DNA of 64,000 bases, from NCBI GenBank assembly GCA_003963365.1, contig RXJG01000002.1, forward strand, positions 320,767-384,766, read 5' to 3'. The position numbers and the translations under genes were made by a program. The notes below the pieces were generated by a model. The model worked only from the letters and a program-made list of their open reading frames with translations, had not been told where the DNA came from and did not search any database. Shown here one piece after another: positions 40,431 through 49,124 of this stretch (within the stretch, counting starts at the first letter, position 1; every line of letters begins with the position of its first letter). Source of the stretch: Sphingobacteriales bacterium. Its GTDB lineage: Bacteria; Bacteroidota; Bacteroidia; Chitinophagales; Chitinophagaceae.

Positions 40431-41758
40431 TTATTTATGGAAGCTGAAGTCATAACTCCGGCTTCCATTTCTTTTTTTCGGATAACCAGCATGGGTATAT
40501 ACTTTTTCTTTTTTTCCAGAATCAATCCATTTTTGATTAGTTCTCTATTTAAATTATTCAGACTACTACATGCATTATTAAGTTTTATGTCAATTGGTCC
40601 CGGGAACCCGCTATCATCAATGACGGGATTACGAACGAATATTTCTAATGAATTTAAACTATTTACTAATGTCGAAATAGGTAGGTTAGTAAAGCGATAC
40701 ACTGAATCAGAGAATTCAAATGACTTGATTTTTGATGATGGTCTTTGCAAAGCGGTATAACCATATTGCTTTATTAAATAACATTCAATTTCTCTTTCCT
40801 CAACTTTAACTTCTAAGGGGAAAAATCTATTTATATCATTCTGCAAATATTGATAAGCTGCATTCGTGTTACTCATTTGCCATTGTGATTCATAACAAAC
40901 AAGATTTCTTTTTTCCCAATCAGAAATACTATCTGTATTTAAGGGATACAAGAAAGGCTTTTCTGCACCGGGCAAATCAAATATAACCCTGTTATTATGA
41001 GAGAAAGCAGATTCTTGGTAAAGCATTGAATAGCCAAAGGCAATCTTGTAAATAGTCAGTAGTGGTATATTAATAAATTTGAAACCAATGGTATTGCTTA
41101 TTGTATCTCTTTGAAACGAGTAACTACTTTTTCCATATTCATCAATTTTATTAGTGCCGAGTGAATAGTTGGTGATATATTTCTGCAACTTTCCTTGCCC
41201 TTCTTTCCATATCTCGCCTTTTTCATCTATTTCAACGTCGTCATTTTTAAAATTTAAAGTGAAATTGACTCCATTAAGTGCATTTGATATGTTTTTGGAA
41301 GTTGCATTATAACCATCAGTAATAAATTTAACGACTCCGTCCTTATCTATCCAGACATGATGAGGAACACTTACATGAGGAAACATAGAATTGAAAACGG
41401 TATCTTGAGAAATAATCGGCAAGGCTGGTTTTCTGACTTTCTCAAATAACTTTCTGATTTGGGAATCATTATCCGTGGTAACAAGTAATATTTTTATTTT
41501 ATCTCCAAATTCTTCCTGTAAAGACTCCATTTTAGGGAAATCCTCTATGCAAGTCTTGCACCAACGGTTCCAAAAGTCAATGATAATAAGTTTGCCATTA
41601 TAGTCATTCAATAAAACAGAATTTCCAGGGTTATTGAATATATGATTTAATTGAATTGATGGAATGGTATCGCCGATCCTGACCTGCTTTATTTTTTGTG
41701 CAAATGAAAATAATGGGATAGAAAAGAATATTAACAGTCGCATTGACTTATATGCCAT
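40427..41758 (-). CDS. TlpA-type thioredoxin with a DUF3738-like C-terminal domain
   Basis: The 443-residue product has a signal sequence, then a TlpA/ResA redoxin with F-W-N-R-W-C-K-T-C near residue 70, the redox-active C-x-x-C. Beyond residue 200 is a long extra domain. Its end (Y-R-F-T-N-L-P-I-S-T-L, P-V-I-D-D-S-G-F-P-G) resembles DUF3738 of secreted bacterial proteins. It is the last gene of the SusC/SusD locus on this strand and probably acts in periplasmic disulphide chemistry linked to the imported substrate. Confidence 0.82.
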   Translation of the reverse strand: MAYKSMRLLIFFSIPLFSFAQKIKQVRIGDTIPSIQLNHIFNNPGNSVLLNDYNGKLIIIDFWNRWCKTCIEDFPKMESLQEEFGDKIKILLVTTDNDSQIRKLFEKVRKPALPIISQDTVFNSMFPHVSVPHHVWIDKDGVVKFITDGYNATSKNISNALNGVNFTLNFKNDDVEIDEKGEIWKEGQGKLQKYITNYSLGTNKIDEYGKSSYSFQRDTISNTIGFKFINIPLLTIYKIAFGYSMLYQESAFSHNNRVIFDLPGAEKPFLYPLNTDSISDWEKRNLVCYESQWQMSNTNAAYQYLQNDINRFFPLEVKVEEREIECYLIKQYGYTALQRPSSKIKSFEFSDSVYRFTNLPISTLVNSLNSLEIFVRNPVIDDSGFPGPIDIKLNNACSSLNNLNRELIKNGLILEKKKKYIPMLVIRKKEMEAGVMTSASINN

Positions 41759-41803
41759 AACATACAGTTGTAATATTATTAAACGATATTTGCGAATGAC
41801 TAA

Positions 41804-43186
41804 TTAGTAGCCTGGGTTTTGAATTAACGAGGGATTTAAATTGAGTTCGGGTTGCGGTATCGGCCACAAGACGTCTGTGGTTTGCCAGCTTGAGCCCTTT
41901 AAAGGTGACAACAATATATCTGCTCTGCTGGTTCGTTTTAAATCATACCATCGATTTCCCCACTCACTAAAAAGCTCGAAGCGTCTTTCTTGCTCGATAT
42001 AAAGTTTTAAAATTGAAATAGTCCCTGGGCTTATGCTCGGTAGCCCCGCCCGATTTCTGATTATATTAACATCATCTGTTGCCTCTGCTAATTTATTCTG
42101 TTGCATGTTCGCCTCTGCCCGTATAAGATATTGTTCCGCTAACCTGAACACCATATAATATTCTGTCAACACCGCACCGTTAGGTTTCTTGTATTTGAAG
42201 GGATATCGCAGCGTGTCACCGTTATAGATTCTCGAATTAGTCCATGCATTTTTCCTTTGATCACCATTTTCAAATGAATTATACAAATCTCGTGTCATTA
42301 AGTACGTTGGTATCGAAAAAGAACTTGCAGGTATGATTTCTAATCCTTCATACGTATTGAAACCAGGTCTTACTGGTTTAAGCTGCCAAATAGCTTCATT
42401 ACTTCCAGAAAGAAAGACATTATTTAAATTCGATACTAAAGAGTATTGACCGCTTGATATAATTGAGTCGGCCTCTATCTCAGATTCTGCCCATCTCGTT
42501 GAATAAAGATAACAGCGGGATAATAATGCTGAAGCAGTCCACTTATTGGGTCTTACTCTTTCATTTGTCGGGTATTGCGTATTTAGCAATCTCTTAGCGT
42601 CAATCAAGTCGGCAATGATTTGATTATAAACTGTAGTAACGGGTGTTCTTGCTAAATAAGCACTCTCACTATACTTGGTGGATAATACGAGTGGCACATC
42701 CCCAAAAAGATTGACGAGATGAAAATAACAGAAGGCCCTGATAAATTTTGCTTCTCCGGTCAACTGATTCTTTAGACTGGTGGATAATGATTGTGTCTGT
42801 GATAGTTTCTCAACAGCGAGGTTGGCAGAATAAATAGCCTTATAAGCAGGCTTCCAAAAGGAGTTATCTATATTTAGATGATTTGCTTGGGTTATCTGGT
42901 TTTTTGTGAATTCGTCTTTGAGGCTTGGAGTATAAGAATACAATTCATCTGCACACATGCCTGCATAAAGTGTAACTGTGGAGTTTGAAAAGAGGTTTCT
43001 GTTTGTCAGCATTTCACTATAAATACCCGTAATAGCACTAACAGCAGTAATGCTGTCTGAAAAAACTGAGTTACTGTTAAATTGGTCGTCGGGATTATCA
43101 ACCTCAATAAATTTTTTGCATGAAACATTACCGAGAGTCGTAATGAAAACTAAAAGAATTATTATAGAAATATTATTGTTTTTCAT
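41804..43186 (-). CDS. susD: SusD/RagB-family outer-membrane lipoprotein
   Basis: The 460-residue product has a lipoprotein signal (L-G-N-V-S-C-K-K-F) and the SusD features: F-I-E-V-D-N-P near the start, helical TPR-like repeats, A-E-A-N-M near residue 345, and the closing L-W-P-I-P-Q-P-E-L with N-P-G-Y at the end. It pairs with the SusC-like transporter immediately upstream. It binds the substrate at the cell surface. The substrate cannot be inferred from this alone; no glycoside hydrolase is adjacent, so peptide or another ligand is possible. Confidence 0.92.
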   Translation of the reverse strand: MKNNNISIIILLVFITTLGNVSCKKFIEVDNPDDQFNSNSVFSDSITAVSAITGIYSEMLTNRNLFSNSTVTLYAGMCADELYSYTPSLKDEFTKNQITQANHLNIDNSFWKPAYKAIYSANLAVEKLSQTQSLSTSLKNQLTGEAKFIRAFCYFHLVNLFGDVPLVLSTKYSESAYLARTPVTTVYNQIIADLIDAKRLLNTQYPTNERVRPNKWTASALLSRCYLYSTRWAESEIEADSIISSGQYSLVSNLNNVFLSGSNEAIWQLKPVRPGFNTYEGLEIIPASSFSIPTYLMTRDLYNSFENGDQRKNAWTNSRIYNGDTLRYPFKYKKPNGAVLTEYYMVFRLAEQYLIRAEANMQQNKLAEATDDVNIIRNRAGLPSISPGTISILKLYIEQERRFELFSEWGNRWYDLKRTSRADILLSPLKGSSWQTTDVLWPIPQPELNLNPSLIQNPGY

Positions 43187-43196
43187 TGTATTAAAT

Positions 43197-46100
43197 TTAA
43201 AAGTTTAGCTGGGTTCCAATAGTTATTAATCTTAATGGCGGCAAAGATGTTATAGACTGATTTTCCGGATCATAACCTTGATACCCGGTAATTGTAAAAA
43301 GATTTTGGGCTTGCATAAAAAATTTCCATGAACTAATTCCCTTAATCCTCAAATGCCTTAATGGAATATCATACGATAAAACAATATTTTTAAGCCTGAT
43401 GTATGAAGCATCAGTAAGTATAGCATCTGATTGGCTGATGTTATTTGAAGCTAAATAGGCGGTGCTTCCGAATTGCTGAGTATATTTCTCATACGGAACA
43501 ATATCACCTGGTTTACGCCAGTGATTAAGCGCATCGGTAGCTTGGTTTTGAATTGCCCCTAACGTTCCGGAGAAAGAATAAATGGCATGCAATCCTAACT
43601 GTCTTCTAAACTCAAATAATATGTTTAACTGAAAACCTTTTAATTGTAACTTATTAGAAAACCCTCCATAAAATTTAGGATCTGTCGTTCCTGTGTATAA
43701 GAAATCAGCACTATTGACTAAGCCATCATTATTTATATCCTGGAATTGATAAATGCCCATTTGTCCTTCAACCCCGATAAAATGAAGACCTCTGAAAGCA
43801 TTTAACGGCTTTCCTATTACATATGTTGAATTGTAGCTGCTGTTTTCCAGCCCGGGAAAATCAATAAGTTTGTTTTTGTTTCTTGAAACATTGAACCCTG
43901 CATTCCATTGAAACTTTTTATTTTTAATTATTTCCACAGCTAATGAAATTTCAAAACCTTTATTTTGGACAATGCCTGGAAAATTAAGAAGCACATCAGT
44001 AAATCCTGTTTGAGTTGGAAGACTATATCTTATTATTTGGTTGTCGCTTTTGTTTTTGTAATAATTAAAAGTTACTGATAGCTTGTCTTGAAAGAAGCCA
44101 AATTCAGCAGCCAATTCTAATTTCTTATTTTCTTCCCAACTGTACCTGGAGTTGAATAGCCGGGAAGGTGTCAACCCTGGTTGCCCCTGGTAAGAAAAAA
44201 TTGTTCCTCTATAAGTATCTAAATATTGGTAATTCCCTATTTGGTCATTGCCTGTAGTTCCGTAGCTTCCTCTTATTTTTCCAAAACTCATAAAGGGTAA
44301 AGCTTTTTTGAAAAACTTTTCATTAGTTATTATCCACGCTACCCCAATTGCAAAAAAGTTAGCAAATCTCTCGTCAGGACCAAATCTGGAAGAACCATCC
44401 CTGCGTCCTGTAAGATTCAACAAGTATTTATTATCCCAATCAAATCCTAACCTTCCAAACATTGCTCCGTAATGATATTGTGATTTTGAATTGGTAGCTG
44501 TGATGTATGGTGCGGCTGCAATTGAGCCGAGTAATTCATCGTTAGTATAACCACTTCCGGTGATTAATTTTCTTTGTGATTCAGATTTCTGAAAAGTTGA
44601 ACCAAGCAATGCGTCCATTCTGAATTTTGATTTTAATTTTATTCTGTATGAAGCTTGTGGTTCTATAATCCATGTTCTTATAAAATTATCTCCAAATACT
44701 GATGAGCCGGTTGGAGCATACGCAGGGTCAAAAGAAGATAAAGGGGCTATAATTCTCTCATCAGCACTAACTTTATTGTATCCGAAGTTAGCTTTGAACT
44801 CAAGTGCAGTTATTGGTTTATATGCAACAGTACCATTGGCAGTTAAACGCTCTGTGATAATATTATTTTTTTGGAGCAGGATAGCTAATGGATTTCCTAC
44901 AGAATATCCTGCTTCGCTCCAGATAAATTTACCTGACGACTCCTTTAAATCATAACTATTAGGTGGCAAGCTTACATAAGTAGTTAAATCTTGACCCGGA
45001 AGCTGGCTTTTATTAAAAGAATAGCTTGATATAAATGAAAGAATCAATTTATTGTCAGCGCTTTTGTGATTTACATTTATATCAGTATTTAATTTCCTTT
45101 CACCAAACTCACCTGGGAATACCGTGGTTTCTTTATAGTAACCGCCTCCAAATGAAAATTTTGTGAACTGGTTACCTCCTGAATATCGCAATTGGGCATT
45201 GTAAGTTCTGGCTGTTCCTCCAATGAATAATTTTTGCCAATTAGTATAGCGATTTTGACTCCACGACACAAGATCGGGCGCATTAATATTATCTGGCGTA
45301 ACTCCGTCATTCGTAAAAGCTTCCTTTCTCATTTCAAGATATTCCTGCGTATTCATAAGTTTCATCGTTCTTGTGACTTTGCCCCACCCACTGGATACAT
45401 TTAAGGAAAAAGAGTTTCTATCAGCTTTACTCTTCTTAGTAGTTATAAGGATAACTCCATTAGCGCCACGAGAACCATATATAGCAGTTGCATCAGCATC
45501 TTTTAAAATTTCAATGCTTTCAATATCATTCGGATCAAGAGAATTAAAAGGACTATTGGCAAGCATTCCATTTAGCTGAGTTAATGCATCATTGTCTGAT
45601 AAAAATGGAACTCCATCGATAATAAAAAGCGGGCTGTTTCCATTCTGAATTGAACTTTGTCCACGGATTAATGCTTTAAATCTTGAACCGGGAAGTCCAT
45701 TGGTTTGTGTGACAGTTAACCCTGGTACGACTCCTTCTAATGCAAGTATAGGATTTGAAACCGGCTGATCTGTAATTTGTTCGCCATTAATTTTTACAAC
45801 ACTACCCGTATTTAGCCTTTTTGATGTTGCGTAATATCCTTTGATGATCATTTCTTCAAGACTATTCATTGCAAGGCGCAGTTTTATAAAAATGAACCGC
45901 TGATTATTTACTGGTATTTCCTCTTTATAAAATCCGACACTTGAAATTTGTAAAATGTCATCTTGTTTAACGCCCTGAAGTAAGAAATCGCCTTTATTAT
46001 TGGTAGAGACCCCTCTGTTAGAATTTTTTGCAATTACCGAAGCACCTGCAATTGGTTCGCCATTTTCATTTACAACGTGCCCTCTTATGTCTATAAGAGT

Positions 46101-46469
46101 GTCAGAAGCTATGGAAGTTTGAGTAATGGTGATTTTCGTTTGTACAACGATATAATTTCCTTCAATGATAAAAGAAAGAGGTTGATTTCGAAAACAAAAA
46201 GATAAAGCCTCCTTTAATTCTGTTTTTATAATATTAGCTGAAACGGGCCTGGTATTCTTAAGCTGTGCCCTTGTATAAATAAATGAATAACCAGTTTGTT
46301 TTTTAATTTCTTTAAAAACTTTTTCGAGTGGTGCGTTTTCAAAAGACAATGTTACCGTCTGGCTATAGCCTCTGGCGGTAACCTGCAGGCAGGCGACAAC
46401 GGTTAGCAGGATTAAAAGTTTCATAGTCACTAAGGTTTTTAATCGGAATGGGGCAACTTTTAATTGCAT
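43197..46469 (-). CDS. susC: SusC/RagA-family TonB-dependent transporter with STN domain
   Basis: The 1090-residue product has a signal, an STN domain (S-F-E-N-A-P-L-E-K-V-F-K-E-I, residues ~45-110) for signalling to FecR, a carboxypeptidase-regulatory domain (D-I-R-G-H-V-V-N-E-N-G-E-P-I-A-G-A near residue 128), a plug with G-S-R-G-A-N-G-V-I-L-I-T-T-K-K near residue 335, and the barrel ending in N-F. The STN part fits the FecR and sigma genes upstream. It is followed 10 bases on by SusD. It imports a ligand bound by SusD. Two palindromes lie in the leader. Confidence 0.95.
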   Translation of the reverse strand: MQLKVAPFRLKTLVTMKLLILLTVVACLQVTARGYSQTVTLSFENAPLEKVFKEIKKQTGYSFIYTRAQLKNTRPVSANIIKTELKEALSFCFRNQPLSFIIEGNYIVVQTKITITQTSIASDTLIDIRGHVVNENGEPIAGASVIAKNSNRGVSTNNKGDFLLQGVKQDDILQISSVGFYKEEIPVNNQRFIFIKLRLAMNSLEEMIIKGYYATSKRLNTGSVVKINGEQITDQPVSNPILALEGVVPGLTVTQTNGLPGSRFKALIRGQSSIQNGNSPLFIIDGVPFLSDNDALTQLNGMLANSPFNSLDPNDIESIEILKDADATAIYGSRGANGVILITTKKSKADRNSFSLNVSSGWGKVTRTMKLMNTQEYLEMRKEAFTNDGVTPDNINAPDLVSWSQNRYTNWQKLFIGGTARTYNAQLRYSGGNQFTKFSFGGGYYKETTVFPGEFGERKLNTDINVNHKSADNKLILSFISSYSFNKSQLPGQDLTTYVSLPPNSYDLKESSGKFIWSEAGYSVGNPLAILLQKNNIITERLTANGTVAYKPITALEFKANFGYNKVSADERIIAPLSSFDPAYAPTGSSVFGDNFIRTWIIEPQASYRIKLKSKFRMDALLGSTFQKSESQRKLITGSGYTNDELLGSIAAAPYITATNSKSQYHYGAMFGRLGFDWDNKYLLNLTGRRDGSSRFGPDERFANFFAIGVAWIITNEKFFKKALPFMSFGKIRGSYGTTGNDQIGNYQYLDTYRGTIFSYQGQPGLTPSRLFNSRYSWEENKKLELAAEFGFFQDKLSVTFNYYKNKSDNQIIRYSLPTQTGFTDVLLNFPGIVQNKGFEISLAVEIIKNKKFQWNAGFNVSRNKNKLIDFPGLENSSYNSTYVIGKPLNAFRGLHFIGVEGQMGIYQFQDINNDGLVNSADFLYTGTTDPKFYGGFSNKLQLKGFQLNILFEFRRQLGLHAIYSFSGTLGAIQNQATDALNHWRKPGDIVPYEKYTQQFGSTAYLASNNISQSDAILTDASYIRLKNIVLSYDIPLRHLRIKGISSWKFFMQAQNLFTITGYQGYDPENQSITSLPPLRLITIGTQLNF

Positions 46470-46522
46470 AGTTTTGTATTGTTTGGGTTTCTGAATTCAG
46501 TTGATAGCCTCAGTTGATAATA

Positions 46523-46549
46523 GGGTTAACCCAAACACCGCCGGCGGTG
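46523..46549. repeat. Two adjacent perfect palindromes before susC
   Basis: GGGTTAACCC at 46523-46532 and CACCGCCGGCGGTG at 46536-46549 stand side by side in the gap between the FecR and SusC genes. The second is a 14-base perfect palindrome and strikingly GC-rich for this DNA. On the minus strand they would form short hairpins in the susC leader. An operator or attenuator is possible. Confidence 0.4.
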
Positions 46550-46601
46550 CTCGTAACACTTCCGGCTTTTTGTTTGTATTAACCTCTTGATGTTTTAATC
46601 G

Positions 46602-47801
46602 TCAGGGTAATACATAAATAATTTTATTTTCGATTTTAAAATGTACATATCCGTTCAATTCCAATAAATGTAAAAGCTTTGAAAGTGGTTCACTTCTTAA
46701 TATAGTAGCATTGAACTGTTGTTTTATTTCGCCCTTAAACACCACTTTCGCATCGTACCATCTTTCTATTTGGCTCATGATTGTTTCTATTGGCGTATCA
46801 TGAAAAACAAAGAGACCATTCTTCCATCCGGTTATTTCTTCTGTATCAATCCCGGTCTTTTTAATTATTGCATTATGCTGAATAGTTGCCTGTGTTCCGG
46901 GCTCCAGTTGTTTTGCATCGTCGTTTTTTGTAACAGTAACACTTCCTTCTAATAGAGTGACTTGTTTTTCTAATTCGTTGTTGTAAGACATTACATTGAA
47001 ATGTGTACCTAAAACAGTAACAACGGAACTATCTGACAGAACAACCTTGAAAGGCTGTTGTTCATTTTTAGTCACCTCAAAATAGGCTTCGCCATCAATT
47101 TCCACTTTGCGTTCATTAGATGTAAACCTTGATGGATACTTAAGTGTCGTCGCAGCATTCAGCCATACTTTAGTGCCATCCGGTAGGGTAATCTGAAATT
47201 GTCCTCCCACTGGAGTTGAAAGCGTATGAATAGATGATGGACTTTCGTCGGCGCTATGGGGATCATAAAGAAGTATTCCATCTCCTAACTTTATAATATC
47301 GGCCCCATTTTCATTCTTCATCAAGCCGTTTTTAGCTGCGGCCAAATCAATTGTTGAGCCATCTGCAAAAGTGAGAGTGGCACGGTTTCCACCCGGCTTT
47401 AATTGAGTATTATCAGTTTTTGCCATTTCGTTTTTATTAGCTTGTCTGTTGCCGGCATTTTTAAAAATGAAAAAAACTCCGGCCAATAAAATAACAGATG
47501 CAGCAGCTATCCACACGGGATTAATCTTAAATCTTTTCGTTTGGTTTTTAAAGGCGCCTGATTGCTGCAATGCCTGGTAGGATTGTTCCGTCTGTACTTT
47601 ATCCATCCATACAAGATTGGCTTCAAGATTTTTTTCGTCTGTTAATTCTTCAAACAACCGCATATTATTATCACTCTCATTCACCCAATCATCCAGTTCG
47701 TCATGTTCCTTTTCTGTAATTGTACCACGGATATATCCCGCTATTAAATAGGCAGTGCGGTATGCAGGCTGATCCATATCGCTGTAAGTATTTTCTTTCA
47801 T
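46602..47801 (-). CDS. fecR: FecR-family anti-sigma transmembrane protein
   Basis: The 399-residue product has a cytoplasmic N-terminal part (L-I-A-G-Y-I-R-G-T-I-T near residue 17), one membrane helix at about residues 95-111, a periplasmic FecR domain (G-G-Q-F-Q-I-T-L-P-D-G-T-K-V-W-L-N and Y-F-E-V-T-K near residue 240) and a C-terminal DUF4974-like part. It links the STN of the SusC protein to the sigma factor at 47855-48451. The order sigma, FecR, SusC, SusD is the standard arrangement. Confidence 0.93.
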   Translation of the reverse strand: MKENTYSDMDQPAYRTAYLIAGYIRGTITEKEHDELDDWVNESDNNMRLFEELTDEKNLEANLVWMDKVQTEQSYQALQQSGAFKNQTKRFKINPVWIAAASVILLAGVFFIFKNAGNRQANKNEMAKTDNTQLKPGGNRATLTFADGSTIDLAAAKNGLMKNENGADIIKLGDGILLYDPHSADESPSSIHTLSTPVGGQFQITLPDGTKVWLNAATTLKYPSRFTSNERKVEIDGEAYFEVTKNEQQPFKVVLSDSSVVTVLGTHFNVMSYNNELEKQVTLLEGSVTVTKNDDAKQLEPGTQATIQHNAIIKKTGIDTEEITGWKNGLFVFHDTPIETIMSQIERWYDAKVVFKGEIKQQFNATILRSEPLSKLLHLLELNGYVHFKIENKIIYVLP

Positions 47802-47854
47802 ACTATTAAGTTAACACATGCTGATAATAAGAAATGTAAACGGGGAAAAATGTA

Positions 47855-48451
47855 CTATGAAAAAGGAAAGAAAATTTTCACAATAACATAAAACAGGATT
47901 AAACTAGGCCGCAGCAATTTTTTGCGTAATGCTTCCAAGCCTTTGGTCTTTTGTGTATTGATTGTGCTACGGTGCAGTTTTAATTCTCTTGCTATCTGAC
48001 CAGAAGTTTTACCTTCCAGGTAATGCATAATAAGCACCCGCCTGTTTGCAGGAGTAAGGTCTTGGAGAGCAGTATGAATAATCCGGTAAACTTCGCTGCG
48101 TACAATATTGTCAAATGGGGTGTTTGTTTCTGTTGTGGGAGTTTGTGTTTTTTTAAGTGCTTCTTTTCTTTTTTTCTCTTTTCTGATTGCTTCTAAACTA
48201 TCCCGATGAACTATTTTATAGAGGTAAGCCCTTATAGCGCCGTAGCTGTCCAGTTTCCAATGCATCTTCCATGTTTTTACAAAAGCATCGGATGCTATTT
48301 CTTCTGCCAGTTGCCGGTTGTTTGTAATACTGAATGAATAAAGAGATAATGCAGGATGAAACTCGTGGTAAAAGAAGGATAGTCCTTTCTCCTCTCCCTG
48401 CTGAAATAGGAGTGCATATTTATGACTAATATTCTTTGGCTCTATTTCCAA
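47855..48451 (-). CDS. ECF-type RNA polymerase sigma factor of the SusC/FecR locus
   Basis: The 198-residue protein has region 2 (A-E-E-I-A-S-D-A-F-V-K-T-W near residue 48) and region 4 (L-T-P-A-N-R-R-V-L-I-M-H-Y-L-E-G-K-T-S near residue 136, with R-S-T-I-N-T-Q-K-T-K). It is the first gene of the uptake locus, 53 bases before FecR. It would direct transcription of the following SusC/SusD genes when FecR is triggered. A structured RNA precedes it. Confidence 0.92.
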   Translation of the reverse strand: MEIEPKNISHKYALLFQQGEEKGLSFFYHEFHPALSLYSFSITNNRQLAEEIASDAFVKTWKMHWKLDSYGAIRAYLYKIVHRDSLEAIRKEKKRKEALKKTQTPTTETNTPFDNIVRSEVYRIIHTALQDLTPANRRVLIMHYLEGKTSGQIARELKLHRSTINTQKTKGLEALRKKLLRPSLILFYVIVKIFFPFS

Positions 48452-48499
48452 AAACTAAATATTGAGTGTTTTTGAATTTGGAGCCGGAAGTGAGAGTGC

Positions 48500-48675
48500 A
48501 AAAAAACGGCGCAGGTCTCCACTTACCGTTCTGAGGCTCTAGGAAGCCTTGCCACGAATAAGGGAGCCCACGCCTAAACGTGAGCTCTTGCTTATCATCC
48601 CGTGGCATCGAAATTTCCTAGATTTCAGAACGAGACTCCAAGCGAAAGCTTCAAATGAGTTTAATCTATATGAAG
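48500..48675 (-). ncRNA. Rod-shaped structured RNA, candidate 6S-like RNA
   Basis: The minus strand holds nested complementary arms that fold one long hairpin. GTCTC/GAGAC pairs 48632-48636 with 48515-48519. GTTCTGA/TCAGAAC pairs 48625-48631 with 48528-48534. TCTAGGAA/TTCCTAGA pairs 48615-48622 with 48538-48545. CCACG/CGTGG pairs 48601-48605 with 48552-48556. GAGCTCACG/CGTGGGCTC pairs 48579-48587 with 48564-48572 around a 6-base loop. Arms are separated by internal loops, as in 6S RNA. It ends with CCG and a run of seven T (48500-48506), a terminator-like tail. A TATTTTTG box at 48681-48688 fits the Bacteroidota -7 element. Length is about 170. I assign 6S-like on shape only. Confidence 0.55.
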
Positions 48676-48680
48676 ATTCG

Positions 48681-48688
48681 CAAAAATA
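48681..48688 (-). promoter_or_regulatory. TAnnTTTG-type -7 box of the structured RNA
   Basis: On the minus strand this reads TATTTTTG, matching the Bacteroidota -7 consensus. It would start a transcript near 48673, just before the rod-shaped RNA. No clear TTG was found at the -33 position. Confidence 0.4.
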
Positions 48689-48722
48689 TCCTTTGGGGCT
48701 AAGTTATTAAAAAATAAATAAA

Positions 48723-48740
48723 ACCTCATTATATTGAGGT
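48723..48740. repeat. Inverted repeat before the XRE gene
   Basis: ACCTCA (48723-48728) and TGAGGT (48735-48740) pair around TTATAT. It lies 61 bases upstream of the XRE regulator start. It could be an operator or a weak terminator; the flanking TAATTTTATT is T-rich but not a clean run. Confidence 0.3.
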
Positions 48741-48800
48741 AATTTTATTGAGTTTATTATGGTAAGTTATTAATACTGAACCTAACCTGTTAATTGCAGG

Positions 48801-49082
48801 ATGGGTAAAAAACTTAAGAAACCTGAACGTAAAAAAGCAACACTTGGACATTTTGACCATGATGATTTTCTGATCAAGCTAAGCAAACGTATCAAACAAC
48901 TAAGAAAGAAAAACGGATTCAACTCAGCTGAACTATTTGCTTATGATATTGAGATTTCAAGAGTTGGTATGTCAAAATATGAATCTGGCGCATTTGATGA
49001 TATTAGAATGAGAACACTACTAAAAATAATTGATGGCCTAGGCATGACACCAAGTGAGTTTTTTTCTGAAGGATTTGATTAA
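48801..49082 (+). CDS. XRE-family helix-turn-helix regulator
   Basis: The 93-residue protein has an HTH fold: I-K-Q-L-R-K-K-N-G-F near residue 31, S-A-E-L-F-A-Y-D-I-E-I-S-R-V-G-M-S-K-Y-E near residue 42, and M-R-T-L-L-K-I-I-D-G-L-G-M-T-P near residue 72. It lies 42 bases upstream of an AAA ATPase and a TOPRIM-like gene on the same strand and may control them. The N-terminal Lys-rich leader is unusual. Confidence 0.82.
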   Translation: MGKKLKKPERKKATLGHFDHDDFLIKLSKRIKQLRKKNGFNSAELFAYDIEISRVGMSKYESGAFDDIRMRTLLKIIDGLGMTPSEFFSEGFD

Positions 49083-49124
49083 TAATTTTATGTTTTCTAA
49101 TAATCAGCATATTCAAAAAAAAGA

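Noticed and set aside
48426..48608. A minus-strand frame of 60 codons over the structured RNA.
   Set aside because: It has no protein-like composition, and the complementary arms explain the sequence better.
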